From contig DLWR01000026.1 in assembly GCA_003444795.1 (NCBI GenBank), forward strand, positions 1-27,134: a DNA stretch of 27,134 nt, given 5' to 3'. The translations under genes and the position numbers were made by a program. Below, piece by piece: positions 15,400 to 24,067 of this stretch; the first letter of the stretch is position 1; each line of letters begins with the position of its first letter. The stretch is from Cryomorphaceae bacterium (GTDB lineage: Bacteria; Bacteroidota; Bacteroidia; Flavobacteriales; Schleiferiaceae). Below the pieces are notes generated by a model, which made no database searches, was not told the DNA's origin, and was given only the letters and a program-made list of their open reading frames with translations.

Positions 15400-16746
15400 T
15401 TAAAGTTGGCGAACGGCTTTCTTGAACTGCTGGCCGCGGTCCTGGTAGTTCTGGAAAAGGTCAAAGCTGGCGCAGCATGGGGAGAGCAAAACGGTTTCGC
15501 CCTTCGTGGCGTGGAGGTAGCTCGTGCGGACCGCAGCATCCATGCTAGAGACTTCCTCGTAGATGTCTACGCGCCCCTGAAAGGCTTCGCGGATCTTCGC
15601 CACGTCCGCGCCCATAGCGATGACCGCCTTTACTTTCTTTTCCACCAAGGCGAAGAGTTCGGAATAGTCATTTCCCTTGTCTACTCCGCCAAGGATCCAA
15701 ATCACCGGCGTCTTCATGCTCTCCAACGCATAGTACGTGGAGTTGACATTGGTGGCCTTAGAATCATTGATGAAGTGGATGCCGTGCACATGGCCGACGG
15801 ATTCCATGCGGTGTTCCAAACCTTCAAAATGGGCGAGCGATTCGCGCACCATTTCGCTACGGACCTGTAGCAAGCGGGCGCTGAGGCCGGCCGCCAGGGC
15901 GTTGTAGGTGTTGTGTTTGCCTTGTAGGGCGAGTTCCTCGATAGTCATAGCTGCGTCTGGTTGAGGGATGAGTGTAAAGTGGTTTTGTTCTGGATAAGCG
16001 CCTATAGTGGGCTTCACCGTTGGTTCTGTGCTGTAAATGGGGTATTTCCGGGCCTTTACCCGACCGAGTTCCGCGACCGTAATAGGGTCCTCCGCGAAGT
16101 AGAGGAAGGCGTCCTGTTCGGACTGATGTGCGGTGATTTGAAACTTGGCGTCCGTGTACTTGGCCAAGGTGCCATAGCGGTCCAAGTGGTCGGGGGTAAT
16201 GTTGGTCAAAACAGCCACATTGGGCTTAAAAGTGGGGCAGTCTTCCAATTGGTAGCTGCTCACTTCGAGTACGTAGATAGCGGCAGGTTCCCCCAAGAGA
16301 AGGCGTCCTGCACCCGTGCCGATGTTTCCACCTACGCGAACATTAGCGCCGCTCTGCGCAAGGATGTGCCCGAGCCATGCAGTAGTCGTAGTCTTTCCAT
16401 TGGAGCCCGTAATGGCGGCAACGCGTGCGCCCTCGGGCTTGCAGCGGTAGAACCATTCGATGTCGGACCAAATCTGGACCCCGGCCTCCTTCAAAGCTTG
16501 AACCACAGGAAGGGCGGGGGAGATGCCCGGGCTTTTGACAACGACCTCAAAGGCGCAAAGTCGTTCTAGATCGTGTCCGCCCTCCTCAAAGTCCACAGCC
16601 GCTGCCATGAGTTCGGCGCGATGCGCCTCACCTAACTGTTGGCCCTCCGATAAGAAGCAGGCTATGCCACGGTGCTTAGCGAGCAAGGCTGCGCCTATAC
16701 CGCTTTCGCCGCCCCCCAAAATGCCTATGGATGTTGGGAGTCTCAT
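15400..16746 (-). CDS. murD: UDP-MurNAc-L-alanine--D-glutamate ligase MurD
   Basis: MurD adds D-glutamate to UDP-MurNAc-L-Ala in the cytoplasm. The 448-residue protein has an N-terminal UDP-binding fold (GILGGGESGIGAA, about 8-20), SPGISPALP, the ATP loop ITGSNGKTTTT (112-122), LEVSSYQLED, NITPDHLDRYG, GKHNTYNALAA, the segment INDSKATNVNST and the C-terminal LLSPCCASFDLFQNYQDRG, the last two diagnostic for MurD. The ATG at 16746 shares one base with the mraY stop (TAATG), a strong sign of coupled translation. ftsW follows after 15 bp. Nothing essential is missing. Confidence 0.97.
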   Translation of the reverse strand: MRLPTSIGILGGGESGIGAALLAKHRGIACFLSEGQQLGEAHRAELMAAAVDFEEGGHDLERLCAFEVVVKSPGISPALPVVQALKEAGVQIWSDIEWFYRCKPEGARVAAITGSNGKTTTTAWLGHILAQSGANVRVGGNIGTGAGRLLLGEPAAIYVLEVSSYQLEDCPTFKPNVAVLTNITPDHLDRYGTLAKYTDAKFQITAHQSEQDAFLYFAEDPITVAELGRVKARKYPIYSTEPTVKPTIGAYPEQNHFTLIPQPDAAMTIEELALQGKHNTYNALAAGLSARLLQVRSEMVRESLAHFEGLEHRMESVGHVHGIHFINDSKATNVNSTYYALESMKTPVIWILGGVDKGNDYSELFALVEKKVKAVIAMGADVAKIREAFQGRVDIYEEVSSMDAAVRTSYLHATKGETVLLSPCCASFDLFQNYQDRGQQFKKAVRQL

Positions 16747-17972
16747 TAGCGTAGCTTCAACGTAATGAGGGTGAAAATGGCCAGGAAGATACCCGTGATC
16801 CAGAAGCGTGTGACGATTTTGGATTCGTGAAAGCCCTTTTTCTGGAAGTGGTGGTGGAGAGGCGACATCAAGAAGATGCGACGACCTTCGCCGTACTTTT
16901 TCTTCGTGTACTTGAAGTAGCTGACTTGCAGGATGACACTGAGGTTTTCAATCAAAAAGATGCCGGCCAAAATGGGGATGAGCAATTCCTTTCGGATCGC
17001 AATGGCGAAAACCGCAATGACGGCCCCGATGGACAGGCTGCCTGTATCCCCCATGAAGACCTGAGCAGGGTAGGTATTGTACCAAAGGAAACCAATGCAG
17101 GCACCCAGGAAGGCCGCGGCAAAGACGACCAATTCCCCAGAGTTTGGGATGTACATGATGTCCAAATAGCTGGCGAATACCACGGAACCGCTTACGTAGG
17201 CCAGAACTGCCAGTGCAAAAGCAATGATGGCAGAGGTGCCCCCCGCCAAGCCATCCAAACCATCGGTCAAGTTGGCCCCGTTGCTCACTGCTGTAATGAT
17301 GAAAATAACAACCAGAATGAAAGCAACCCAAGCCCAATCACTGGCTCCCATCCAATCTGTGAGTTGCGCATAGTCAAAGGTGGCGTCCTTCAAAAAGGGA
17401 ATGGTCGTCTTTAGGCTGTGCTCCGCTTGGCCAAAAACGGGGGCTTGCTGGGTTCCCTCTCCGTAAAAATTGGTTAGGCGCGCAATAGGGACTTCCTCCT
17501 TCAAGGTCACGTCGGGGTGGAAGGCTAAAACGACTCCGACAATGACGCCCAAGGTGATTTGGCCGATGACTTTGAAGACTCCGCGTAAACCCTCTTTGTT
17601 CTTTTGAAACACCTTGATATAGTCGTCTGCAAAGCCAATGGCCCCCATCCAAACGGTGGTCAAAAGCAAGAGTTGGATATAAATATTACCGAGGTCGGCA
17701 AAGAGCAAAACCGGCACCACGATAGCTGCCAAAATGATGAGGCCTCCCATGGTTGGCGTGCCTTTTTTCGCCATTTGTCCCTCCAATCCCAAATCGCGAA
17801 TCGTCTCGCCAATTTGTTGCGCGCGCAGTTTTTCAATCAGCTGACGGCCAAACAGCAAACTGATGGTCAGAGCCCCAAGTATGGCCATGGCCGCACGGAA
17901 GGTTAAGAATTGAAAGAGGCCGGCTCCTGGTACGTCCAGCGATTGCAAATAGGAGAATAGTTCGTAGAGCAT
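16746..17972 (-). CDS. mraY: Phospho-MurNAc-pentapeptide transferase MraY
   Basis: MraY moves phospho-MurNAc-pentapeptide from UDP to undecaprenyl phosphate, producing lipid I. The 408-residue protein has about ten transmembrane segments and the family's active-site elements: FADDYIKV with D116-D117, [12 protein letters not shown] (234-245), GDTGSL with D309, and PLHHHFQ with H373-H375. It is longer than the about 360 residues of the E. coli enzyme, owing to an insertion between residues about 150 and 210 that faces a soluble side; I recall similarly long MraY proteins in Bacteroidota. The ATG at 17972 lies 3 bp after the murE stop. murD starts inside its stop codon. Confidence 0.97.
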   Translation of the reverse strand: MLYELFSYLQSLDVPGAGLFQFLTFRAAMAILGALTISLLFGRQLIEKLRAQQIGETIRDLGLEGQMAKKGTPTMGGLIILAAIVVPVLLFADLGNIYIQLLLLTTVWMGAIGFADDYIKVFQKNKEGLRGVFKVIGQITLGVIVGVVLAFHPDVTLKEEVPIARLTNFYGEGTQQAPVFGQAEHSLKTTIPFLKDATFDYAQLTDWMGASDWAWVAFILVVIFIITAVSNGANLTDGLDGLAGGTSAIIAFALAVLAYVSGSVVFASYLDIMYIPNSGELVVFAAAFLGACIGFLWYNTYPAQVFMGDTGSLSIGAVIAVFAIAIRKELLIPILAGIFLIENLSVILQVSYFKYTKKKYGEGRRIFLMSPLHHHFQKKGFHESKIVTRFWITGIFLAIFTLITLKLR

Positions 17973-17975
17973 AGC

Positions 17976-19439
17976 TTAGGCGTGGACGTCTTTAAGGGTT
18001 GATTTCAATACGGCTACGTCATCAAAGGGATGCTTGACCCCTTGAATGTCTTGGTACTTTTCATGGCCCTTGCCGGCCACCAAAACAATGTCGCCGGGTT
18101 GGGCGTGCTGGCAGGCAAGTTTGATGCCTTGGGCGCGGTCCTCCAGGGTGATGCAGCGTCGCTTTTGAACGGGATCCAAGCCTGCTTCCATGTCGCGGAG
18201 GATGGCGGCCGGCTCTTCTGTTCGGGGGTTATCGCTGGTCAAGACCACGTAGTCGCTCATATCTGCGGCGATTTGGGCCATTTGGGGACGTTTGCCCTTG
18301 TCGCGGTCTCCGCCGCAGCCGACCACGGTGATGATGCGTTGGTTTCCTTGGCGGAACCCCTGAAGGGCGCGAAGCACATTTTCCAAAGCGTCTGGGGTAT
18401 GCGCATAGTCGACAATGCCCGCGATGCCTTTGGGGCCTTCCACACGCTGGAAGCGTCCATCCACCGAGTGCAGCGCCGAAATGCCCTGCAAAACTTCATC
18501 GGCGGGCATGCCCAATGCTGTTGCAGCTCCGTAGATGGCTGCAGCATTGTACACATTGAACTCTCCGATCAAGTGCATCCAGCATTCGCGATGGTTGATG
18601 CTGATCAAGGTGCCGTTGAGGTGGCTTTCAAGAATGCGCGCTTTGATGTCCGCTGCACGTTTAAGCGCATAGGTAATGTGCTTAGCGCGGCAGTCGAGCA
18701 ACATGGTTTCCCCGTGCTTGTCGTCGCTGTTCACCAGGGCGAAGGCGGTTGAGGTCAAGCCGTCAAAAAGCAATTTTTTAGCCGCCACATATGCGTCCAT
18801 GGTCTCGTGATAGTCCAGATGGTCTCGGCTGATGTTGGAAAAAATTGCGCCGGCAAAGGGGATGCCCGTCACGCGATGTTGAACCAAGCCGTGTGAGCTC
18901 ACTTCCATAAAGGCCACTTTACAGCCAGCATCCACCATGTCGCGCAAGTGTTTCTGAAGCATCCAGGCGTCTGGTGTGGTGTGGGTAGCGGGAAACTCTT
19001 TGGTGTGAATGGCAATCCGCACGGTGGAGAGCAAGCCTGCCTTCACGCCGCGGTTTTGGTACAGTTGATAGAGGAGGGTGGCCGTCGTGGTTTTTCCATT
19101 GGTCCCGGTGACGCCTACGACTTTTAGTTTTTCCGCGGGTCGCTCAAACCAGTTTGCGGCTAACCAGGCATAAGCCTCGGAACTGTTGGGCACTTGGAGG
19201 TAGGTGACATGCTTGGCGGTCTCCGCGGGAATTTCTTCGCAGATAATGGCGGCCGCGCCTTGCTGAACTGCTGCGGGGATGTAGGCGTGGCCATCGCTGT
19301 GGGTGCCACGGATGGCGACGAAGAGCGCATCCTTGCGGACGGCGCGAGAATCGCTCGTCATAGCGTCAATGGCTACCTGCGTCGATCCAAGTACCTCCTG
19401 CAAGCGGATTCCGAAGAGTATGTCTTTCAGCAACTTCAT
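17976..19439 (-). CDS. murE: UDP-MurNAc-L-Ala-D-Glu--meso-diaminopimelate ligase MurE
   Basis: MurE adds the third residue of the stem peptide. The 487-residue protein has the N-terminal MurE domain (DSRAVRKDALFVAIRG), the ATP loop VTGTNGKTTTA (110-120), MEVSSHGL, the region with the lysine expected to be carbamylated (AAKKLLFDG, 219-227), and the C-terminal domain with GCGGDRDKGKRP and DNPR at 403-406. DNPR is the motif of meso-diaminopimelate-adding enzymes, so the cell wall is expected to be of the mDAP type. The frame is open to 19670, but only the ATG at 19439 gives a normal N-terminus. That start overlaps the ftsI stop as ATGA. The stop lies 3 bp before mraY. Confidence 0.97.
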   Translation of the reverse strand: MKLLKDILFGIRLQEVLGSTQVAIDAMTSDSRAVRKDALFVAIRGTHSDGHAYIPAAVQQGAAAIICEEIPAETAKHVTYLQVPNSSEAYAWLAANWFERPAEKLKVVGVTGTNGKTTTATLLYQLYQNRGVKAGLLSTVRIAIHTKEFPATHTTPDAWMLQKHLRDMVDAGCKVAFMEVSSHGLVQHRVTGIPFAGAIFSNISRDHLDYHETMDAYVAAKKLLFDGLTSTAFALVNSDDKHGETMLLDCRAKHITYALKRAADIKARILESHLNGTLISINHRECWMHLIGEFNVYNAAAIYGAATALGMPADEVLQGISALHSVDGRFQRVEGPKGIAGIVDYAHTPDALENVLRALQGFRQGNQRIITVVGCGGDRDKGKRPQMAQIAADMSDYVVLTSDNPRTEEPAAILRDMEAGLDPVQKRRCITLEDRAQGIKLACQHAQPGDIVLVAGKGHEKYQDIQGVKHPFDDVAVLKSTLKDVHA

Positions 19440-21424
19440 CCTAGATCCAGTTCTACAGTTTTGTTCTGTTTGGAAGCTTTCTTCACGCGGCCATTTCCCC
19501 GCAATTTCACGGTATAGCCATGGGACTCTAGCAGGGCAATGGCTTCGCTCGCGGGCCAGCCCTTGAGATCCGGCAACACCCCATTTTCTAGCGCTTGCAG
19601 GGCGGCATCTGTCCGCTTTTTTTGCTCGCGGTCGCCTTTGGTTTGTGCTTGCAGAAGGCCGTCGCCCCAATAGCCTTCGGCTGGGGTGCTGGACTGAGGC
19701 GTCATTCGGTATACGGCCATCGCCAAGTCCCGGAAGACCGGGGCGGCCACGATGTTCGCATAGTAGCCCATGGATCGAACAGGGCGATTGATCACCACGA
19801 TGCAGGAGTATTGGGGATTTTCGGCTGGGAAATAGCCGGCGAAGGAAGCTTGGTAGCCCATGCGCTCAGGGTCCCAGTAATTCAATTGGCAGGTTCCGGT
19901 CTTACCTGCCATGCTCAAAGAGTCTGTGTAAATATTCTTGGCGGTGCCCCGAATCACCACCTTTTCCAACAAGTCTTGAACCTGATGAATGTTCTCTTTA
20001 GACGCAATGGCTGGATGGAGCACTTCCGTCTCGTGCTTAGCTATGATGGTGCCGCGGTCGCGCGTAGCCTCCCAAAGGGAAGGGGCGACCATTTCGCCTT
20101 CGTTGGCAATGGCATTGTAGAACGTTAAGGTCTGGAGCGGGGTGGACTGTACGCCATAGCCAAAGAACATCCATGGAAGCGTTGTGCCAAACCAATCCTT
20201 GTCGCCAGGCTTTGGAATATGGGGGTAGCTTTCCCCTTTGATTTGTACGCCAGAGCGATCTGCCAAGCCCAGTTGGTACATGCGGTCGATAAAGGCCTCT
20301 GGTTTTTTTGCATACTGGGCATAGAGTGCCTTCACGATGCCGGTATTGGAGGAAAGTTCTAGGGCGCGTCCCAGCGAAATACGGCCGTAGCCGCCTTTGT
20401 GAGAATCGTTGACATTGCGGCCATAAATGGTGTACACCCCGGGAGACGTATCGATGATGTCCGACGTATCCACCACGCCATCCTCCAAGCCAATGAGCAC
20501 AGCGGCCACTTTGAAGGTCGAACCTGGTTCCGTCTTTTCCCAAACGGCATAGTTCCGCAGCTCGCGGTAGACGCTGTCTTCGGGGGTTCGCCCCAGGTTA
20601 GCCATTGCCCGAATCTTCCCCGTCTTCACCTCCATGAGAATGACGCAGCCGTGGTCAGCTTTGTACTTCTTTAAGGTGTGCAGTAGCGCGCGGTGAGCCG
20701 CATCCTGCATGCGAGAATCCAAGGTCGTAATGATGTCTTGGCCATTGCTCGGGTCCTGCGTGTAGGAGCTCTCCATGGGCTTCCACTGGTTGCCCCCTAG
20801 ATTTTGCATCCATCGCTTGCCGTTGTGGCCACGAAGTGTTTCATGAAAGGAGGCTTCCAAGCCGGCGGTCGCATCTGGGCGCTGGTAACCGATGGTGCGC
20901 TCGGCTAAATCGCCCAAGGGCATTAGGCGGGTGAAGCGCTCTTCGGCAATAAGTCCCGATTTAAACTTACTGCCCGCAAAGAGCGGTGTTTGGGCCACTT
21001 TACGGTAATGCGAATAGCTGAGGTTCTTCGCCAGGAGGGCATAGCGGCGTTTGCTGCTGTGCTGTTGACGCAAGTAGGTGCTCCATTCAGCGGCTGTTTT
21101 TTCTGGCAGCAGCAAGGCGAGATCCTTGGCGGTTTGGGCCAAATCTGCCTTCAATCGCTCCGAATCCACCACCGCCGCATCCCAGCGCAGTTCATACACG
21201 GGCATTGACGTTGCCAAGAGTTGGCCATCAGCGGAGTAAATATTTCCACGGCTGGCGGGAATCTCGCGCTCTTGAATAACTTTTTCGCGTGCAGCAGCGA
21301 CTAATTCGGGGCCCAATTGAATGGACACATAGTACAGGCGCCCCAAAATGCTCAGCGTCAAAAGGCTGATGAACAGGACCAAGCCTGCCATCCAACGCGT
21401 GCTTCGGGGGTCAAAATCACTCAT
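19436..21424 (-). CDS. ftsI: Division transpeptidase FtsI (PBP3) with C-terminal PASTA domain
   Basis: FtsI cross-links septal peptidoglycan and works with FtsW. The 662-residue class B penicillin-binding protein has a short cytoplasmic start, one membrane helix (about 11-33), the dimerisation segment REIPASRGNIYS, and a transpeptidase domain with SxxK G-S302-TFK305, SxN S358-S-N360 and KTG K508-T-G510. A single PASTA domain follows near the C-terminus (LPDLKGWPASEAIALLESHG). PASTA on FtsI occurs in Bacteroidota and Gram-positives but not in E. coli. The ATG at 21424 (MSDFDPRSTRW) overlaps ftsL by 8 bp; the longer frame to 21454 adds nothing recognisable. The end overlaps murE as ATGA. Confidence 0.96.
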   Translation of the reverse strand: MSDFDPRSTRWMAGLVLFISLLTLSILGRLYYVSIQLGPELVAAAREKVIQEREIPASRGNIYSADGQLLATSMPVYELRWDAAVVDSERLKADLAQTAKDLALLLPEKTAAEWSTYLRQQHSSKRRYALLAKNLSYSHYRKVAQTPLFAGSKFKSGLIAEERFTRLMPLGDLAERTIGYQRPDATAGLEASFHETLRGHNGKRWMQNLGGNQWKPMESSYTQDPSNGQDIITTLDSRMQDAAHRALLHTLKKYKADHGCVILMEVKTGKIRAMANLGRTPEDSVYRELRNYAVWEKTEPGSTFKVAAVLIGLEDGVVDTSDIIDTSPGVYTIYGRNVNDSHKGGYGRISLGRALELSSNTGIVKALYAQYAKKPEAFIDRMYQLGLADRSGVQIKGESYPHIPKPGDKDWFGTTLPWMFFGYGVQSTPLQTLTFYNAIANEGEMVAPSLWEATRDRGTIIAKHETEVLHPAIASKENIHQVQDLLEKVVIRGTAKNIYTDSLSMAGKTGTCQLNYWDPERMGYQASFAGYFPAENPQYSCIVVINRPVRSMGYYANIVAAPVFRDLAMAVYRMTPQSSTPAEGYWGDGLLQAQTKGDREQKKRTDAALQALENGVLPDLKGWPASEAIALLESHGYTVKLRGNGRVKKASKQNKTVELDLG

Positions 21425-21770
21425 CGCTCTCAGGGCTAATGCGCGCTGGGGCACGGTGAGACGGAACGAGACCTAATGCTTGGCTGCGTTGACGAACGGA
21501 GCTTTCTGTGCCCATTTTCATGAGGTTGGACTTGGCTTCCAAGTATTCACTTTCCAGTTCGTTGAGCAGGACCACTTTCTTGGAGATTTCTCGAACGCGC
21601 GATTCCGCCCGGTGGGCGCTCCATATGGCGACCAAGCTCAGGGCCGTCACATACAAGGCGAAGGGCAGATTCCGAATAATGACGGGATGGCCAATGAAGC
21701 TGCCGCGCAGCACTTCCTTGACGGCATTGCCGGACTGCTTCAAGCGCTTTTTCGAGACCTTCACCCCCAT
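21417..21770 (-). CDS. ftsL: FtsL-like division protein
   Basis: The 117-residue protein has a basic cytoplasmic start, one membrane helix (about 34-52), then a heptad-like coiled-coil segment (ESRVREISKKVVLLNELESEYLEAKSN, read in two parts around 56-82) and a short tail containing ALGLVPS. This is the architecture of FtsL, which pairs with FtsB and activates FtsW-FtsI. Sequence conservation in FtsL is low, so the call rests on topology and on its place between rsmH and ftsI. The ATG at 21770 overlaps the rsmH stop by 10 bp. The end overlaps ftsI by 8 bp. Confidence 0.85.
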   Translation of the reverse strand: MGVKVSKKRLKQSGNAVKEVLRGSFIGHPVIIRNLPFALYVTALSLVAIWSAHRAESRVREISKKVVLLNELESEYLEAKSNLMKMGTESSVRQRSQALGLVPSHRAPARISPESDE

Positions 21771-22669
21771 GATCCTTCGCGTTTTTGGGCGGCGCGCAAC
21801 TTGGCACTGCGCGAGCGAGGATTTTCTTGCAATTCTTCGGCGTTTGGAACAATGGCTTTCCGTGTGACCAAATCAAAGGGCACCAAACGATTTCCAAAAT
21901 CGTCCTTGGGGGCTTCGCCTTCCATTCGGCCGTCGCGGAAATACCGTTTGACCCGGCGATCTTCCAGAGAATGGTAGGAGATAATGACAAATCGACCGTC
22001 TGGTGCCAGAACTGAACAGCCATTTTCAAGCAGTGTCTCCAGCACTTCGATCTCGCGGTTCAATGCGATTCGAATGGCCTGGAAAACCTTTGCAAAAAGT
22101 TTCTCCCCACGTGTGCCTTCCGTGCTGAGCACCTCCATGAGCGCTTGCGTCGTGGCCAAGGGCTGGGCTCGATGGGCGCTCAAAATCGCTTGAGCCACCC
22201 GCTTTGGTCGATCGACTTCCCCGTATTCTGCTAAAACACGCGTAAGGGTCCATTCATCCACGTCGTTCAGCCATTCGGATGCAGGTTTGCCCACCTTAGG
22301 GTTCATGCGCATATCCAATGGGCCATCTCCGCGGAAACTAAAGCCGCGCTCAAAGGCGTCAAACTGGTGCGAGCTCACGCCCAGGTCAGCAAGGATGCCA
22401 TCCACTTGGGGGGCGCCATGCAGTTTTAAAAAGCGCTTGAGGTGCTCAAAGTTGTGTGGGACGAGGGTAAAGCGTGGGTCGTCCAGGGCATTTGCCTGTG
22501 CGTCGGGATCTTGATCGAATGCAATCAGCCGGCCCTGCGGTCCCAGCTGGGTTAAAATGGCACGGCTGTGCCCGCCGCCGCCAAATGTGACGTCGACGTA
22601 GGTGCCGTCCGGCCGGAGGTTAAGTAAGTCGATGCAAGGTTGGAGAAGGACAGGGTTATGGTAGGTCAT
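21761..22669 (-). CDS. rsmH: 16S rRNA (cytosine1402-N4)-methyltransferase RsmH
   Basis: RsmH (MraW) methylates N4 of C1402 in the 16S rRNA decoding centre using S-adenosylmethionine. The 302-residue protein shows the family's start (YHNPVLLQPCIDLL), SAM-binding loop TFGGGGHSRAIL (28-39), acidic motif FDQDPDA (51-57), DLGVSSHQFDAFERGFSFR, the mid-region PLDMRMNP and the C-terminal ISYHSLEDRRVKRYF, all diagnostic. The ATG at 22669 overlaps the end of mraZ by 14 bp and is followed by ftsL with a 10 bp overlap. Length is normal. Confidence 0.97.
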   Translation of the reverse strand: MTYHNPVLLQPCIDLLNLRPDGTYVDVTFGGGGHSRAILTQLGPQGRLIAFDQDPDAQANALDDPRFTLVPHNFEHLKRFLKLHGAPQVDGILADLGVSSHQFDAFERGFSFRGDGPLDMRMNPKVGKPASEWLNDVDEWTLTRVLAEYGEVDRPKRVAQAILSAHRAQPLATTQALMEVLSTEGTRGEKLFAKVFQAIRIALNREIEVLETLLENGCSVLAPDGRFVIISYHSLEDRRVKRYFRDGRMEGEAPKDDFGNRLVPFDLVTRKAIVPNAEELQENPRSRSAKLRAAQKREGSWG

Positions 22670-23126
22670 GGTGCTCGGATTGATCGCCCATTACCTCCTC
22701 TGCCAGTGCAGCAAAGTCCAATCCTTCAGGATGAACTGCCTTCTCATAATCGGCTTGGTTCCAAATCTCCAGTCCAAAAGGCGTAGCGCTAAACACCACG
22801 GTGCCCTCAAGGTGCGCAAAGGCAATGAGATCCTTGGAAATCAACAAGCGTCCTGCAGCGTCCATCTCCACTTGTTTCACCCCTGCGTGAAAAATGCGAA
22901 TGAATTCTGCGTTCTTCTTCACAAAGCGGTTCAGCTTGCTAATGGAGGCCGTGACTGCCGCCCATTCGGCCAGGGTATGCAATTCCAAGCAGGGGCTAAA
23001 AACGCTTCGTTTTAAGATAAATCCACCCTCGCCCAGTTCCGCCAGCTGTTTTTTAATTCCAGCAGGAACTGTGACGCGACCTTTCGCGTCTATTTTGCAT
23101 TCATAAACACCAATTAATGGGGCCAT
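22656..23126 (-). CDS. mraZ: Transcriptional regulator MraZ
   Basis: MraZ is the first gene of most dcw clusters and in studied bacteria binds repeats upstream of itself to regulate the operon. The 156-residue protein has two AbrB-like swapped-hairpin half-domains, marked by DAKGRVTVPAG (13-23) and DAAGRLLISKDL (89-100). The second half resembles the first, as expected for the internal duplication. The C-terminal tail is slightly longer than that of E. coli MraZ. Three GTGGG repeats with 10 bp spacing lie 35-59 bp upstream of the ATG and fit the known MraZ recognition pattern, so autoregulation is likely. It overlaps rsmH by 14 bp. Confidence 0.96.
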   Translation of the reverse strand: MAPLIGVYECKIDAKGRVTVPAGIKKQLAELGEGGFILKRSVFSPCLELHTLAEWAAVTASISKLNRFVKKNAEFIRIFHAGVKQVEMDAAGRLLISKDLIAFAHLEGTVVFSATPFGLEIWNQADYEKAVHPEGLDFAALAEEVMGDQSEHHDLP

Positions 23127-23143
23127 AGGGGTGATTTAAGGTT

Positions 23144-23151
23144 CAAAAATA
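23144..23151 (-). promoter_or_regulatory. -7 promoter box of the dcw operon
   Basis: The minus strand reads TATTTTTG, a perfect TAnnTTTG match, 17 bp before the mraZ ATG. A TTG at 23175-23177 lies 23 bp upstream of it and may be the -33 element. The MraZ-type repeats overlap the interval between the two. Confidence 0.6.
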
Positions 23152-23160
23152 CCCTTTTCT

Positions 23161-23185
23161 CCCACTTTCTCCCACAAAAACCCAC
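23161..23185 (-). promoter_or_regulatory. MraZ-type operator: three GTGGG repeats, 10 bp period
   Basis: On the minus strand GTGGG occurs at 23181-23185, 23171-23175 and 23161-23165, each separated by exactly 5 bp (TTTTT, then AGAAA). MraZ is known to bind TGGGN repeats spaced by 5 bp. The sites lie between the possible -33 TTG and the -7 box, so bound MraZ would block RNA polymerase. Confidence 0.75.
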
Positions 23186-23272
23186 AATAGTTAATAACTT
23201 TTCAATTCACCCCCTAACTCTTTGATTTTCTGATAGAATTGCACTTTTCCTGCACATGCCTGCTCGAATGCC

Positions 23273-23280
23273 TATCTTTG
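23273..23280 (+). promoter_or_regulatory. -7 promoter box for the hydrolase-engB unit
   Basis: TATCTTTG is a perfect TAnnTTTG match, ending 19 bp before the ATG at 23300. No clear -33 TTG lies at the usual distance. The 173 bp between this gene and mraZ is otherwise AT-rich without further visible signals. Confidence 0.55.
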
Positions 23281-23299
23281 CCCCATAATTTCTACCCCT

Positions 23300-24067
23300 A
23301 TGGCTGAAATGCTTCACGAAGGAAAATTTGAATACCTCCAATCCGGCGAGGGCCAACCAATCATTTTCCTTCATGGACTCATGGGTACTCTGAGCAATTT
23401 CCGGGCTCAAGTGGACCACTTTGGTGCACTGAACTATCAAGTCACGGTGCCTTTACTTCCTTTGTATACCATGCCCTTAGCGACAACCTCGGTGACGAGT
23501 TTGACCAAATTTTTAAAATCCTTTGTAGATCACAAGGGCTATAAAAAAGTGGTGTTGGCGGGCAACTCTTTGGGCGGTCACATCGCGCTCATGTTCCAAA
23601 AATTATATCCCGAACTCGTAGCCGGAATCGTCCTTGCGGGCTCCTCAGGTCTTTATGAATCTGCGATGGGAAATAGCTACCCACGTCGTGGCGATCGCAA
23701 CTACATTGCGGATCGCATTCGCGACGTCTTTCACGTGAAAGAGGTGGCTACGGAAGAGTTGATTGACAACGTGTTCGCCATTGTGAATGACCGAACCAAG
23801 GCGATCAAAACCTTGGCGATCTCCAAGTCCGCTATCCGTCATAACATGGCGGAGGATCTTCCGGGCTTCCAGGTTCCTTCATGCATCATTTGGGGACGTC
23901 AAGATGCGGTAACTCCGCCAGACGTCGCAGAAAAGTTCCATGAGTTGTTGCTAAATTCAGAATTGCATTGGCTCGATGAGTGCGGCCATGCGGCCATGAT
24001 GGAGCGCCCAACGGAATTCAATACAATCCTTGAGGGATGGCTGGAGCGGAACAAAATCAAGGCCTAA
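23300..24067 (+). CDS. Alpha/beta hydrolase
   Basis: The 255-residue protein is a complete alpha/beta-hydrolase-fold enzyme: oxyanion-hole segment HGLMG (25-29), nucleophile elbow GNS90LGGH, acid D202 in WGRQDAVTPP, and catalytic H230 in DECGHAAMMERP. There is no signal peptide, so it is probably cytoplasmic. The substrate is unknown; ester or C-C bond hydrolysis are both possible for such enzymes. It is divergent from mraZ and overlaps the engB start by 31 bp. I recall the same neighbour, between mraZ and engB, in other Flavobacteriia, which hints at a conserved housekeeping role. Confidence 0.92.
   Translation: MAEMLHEGKFEYLQSGEGQPIIFLHGLMGTLSNFRAQVDHFGALNYQVTVPLLPLYTMPLATTSVTSLTKFLKSFVDHKGYKKVVLAGNSLGGHIALMFQKLYPELVAGIVLAGSSGLYESAMGNSYPRRGDRNYIADRIRDVFHVKEVATEELIDNVFAIVNDRTKAIKTLAISKSAIRHNMAEDLPGFQVPSCIIWGRQDAVTPPDVAEKFHELLLNSELHWLDECGHAAMMERPTEFNTILEGWLERNKIKA

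Noticed and set aside
16827..17414. Open plus-strand frame of 195 codons
   Set aside because: It is antisense to mraY; the polar, His/Asn/Asp-rich translation is what membrane-helix codons give on the reverse strand.
18030..18752. Open plus-strand frame of 240 codons
   Set aside because: It is antisense to the conserved C-terminal half of murE, with low-complexity translation and no promoter or family match.
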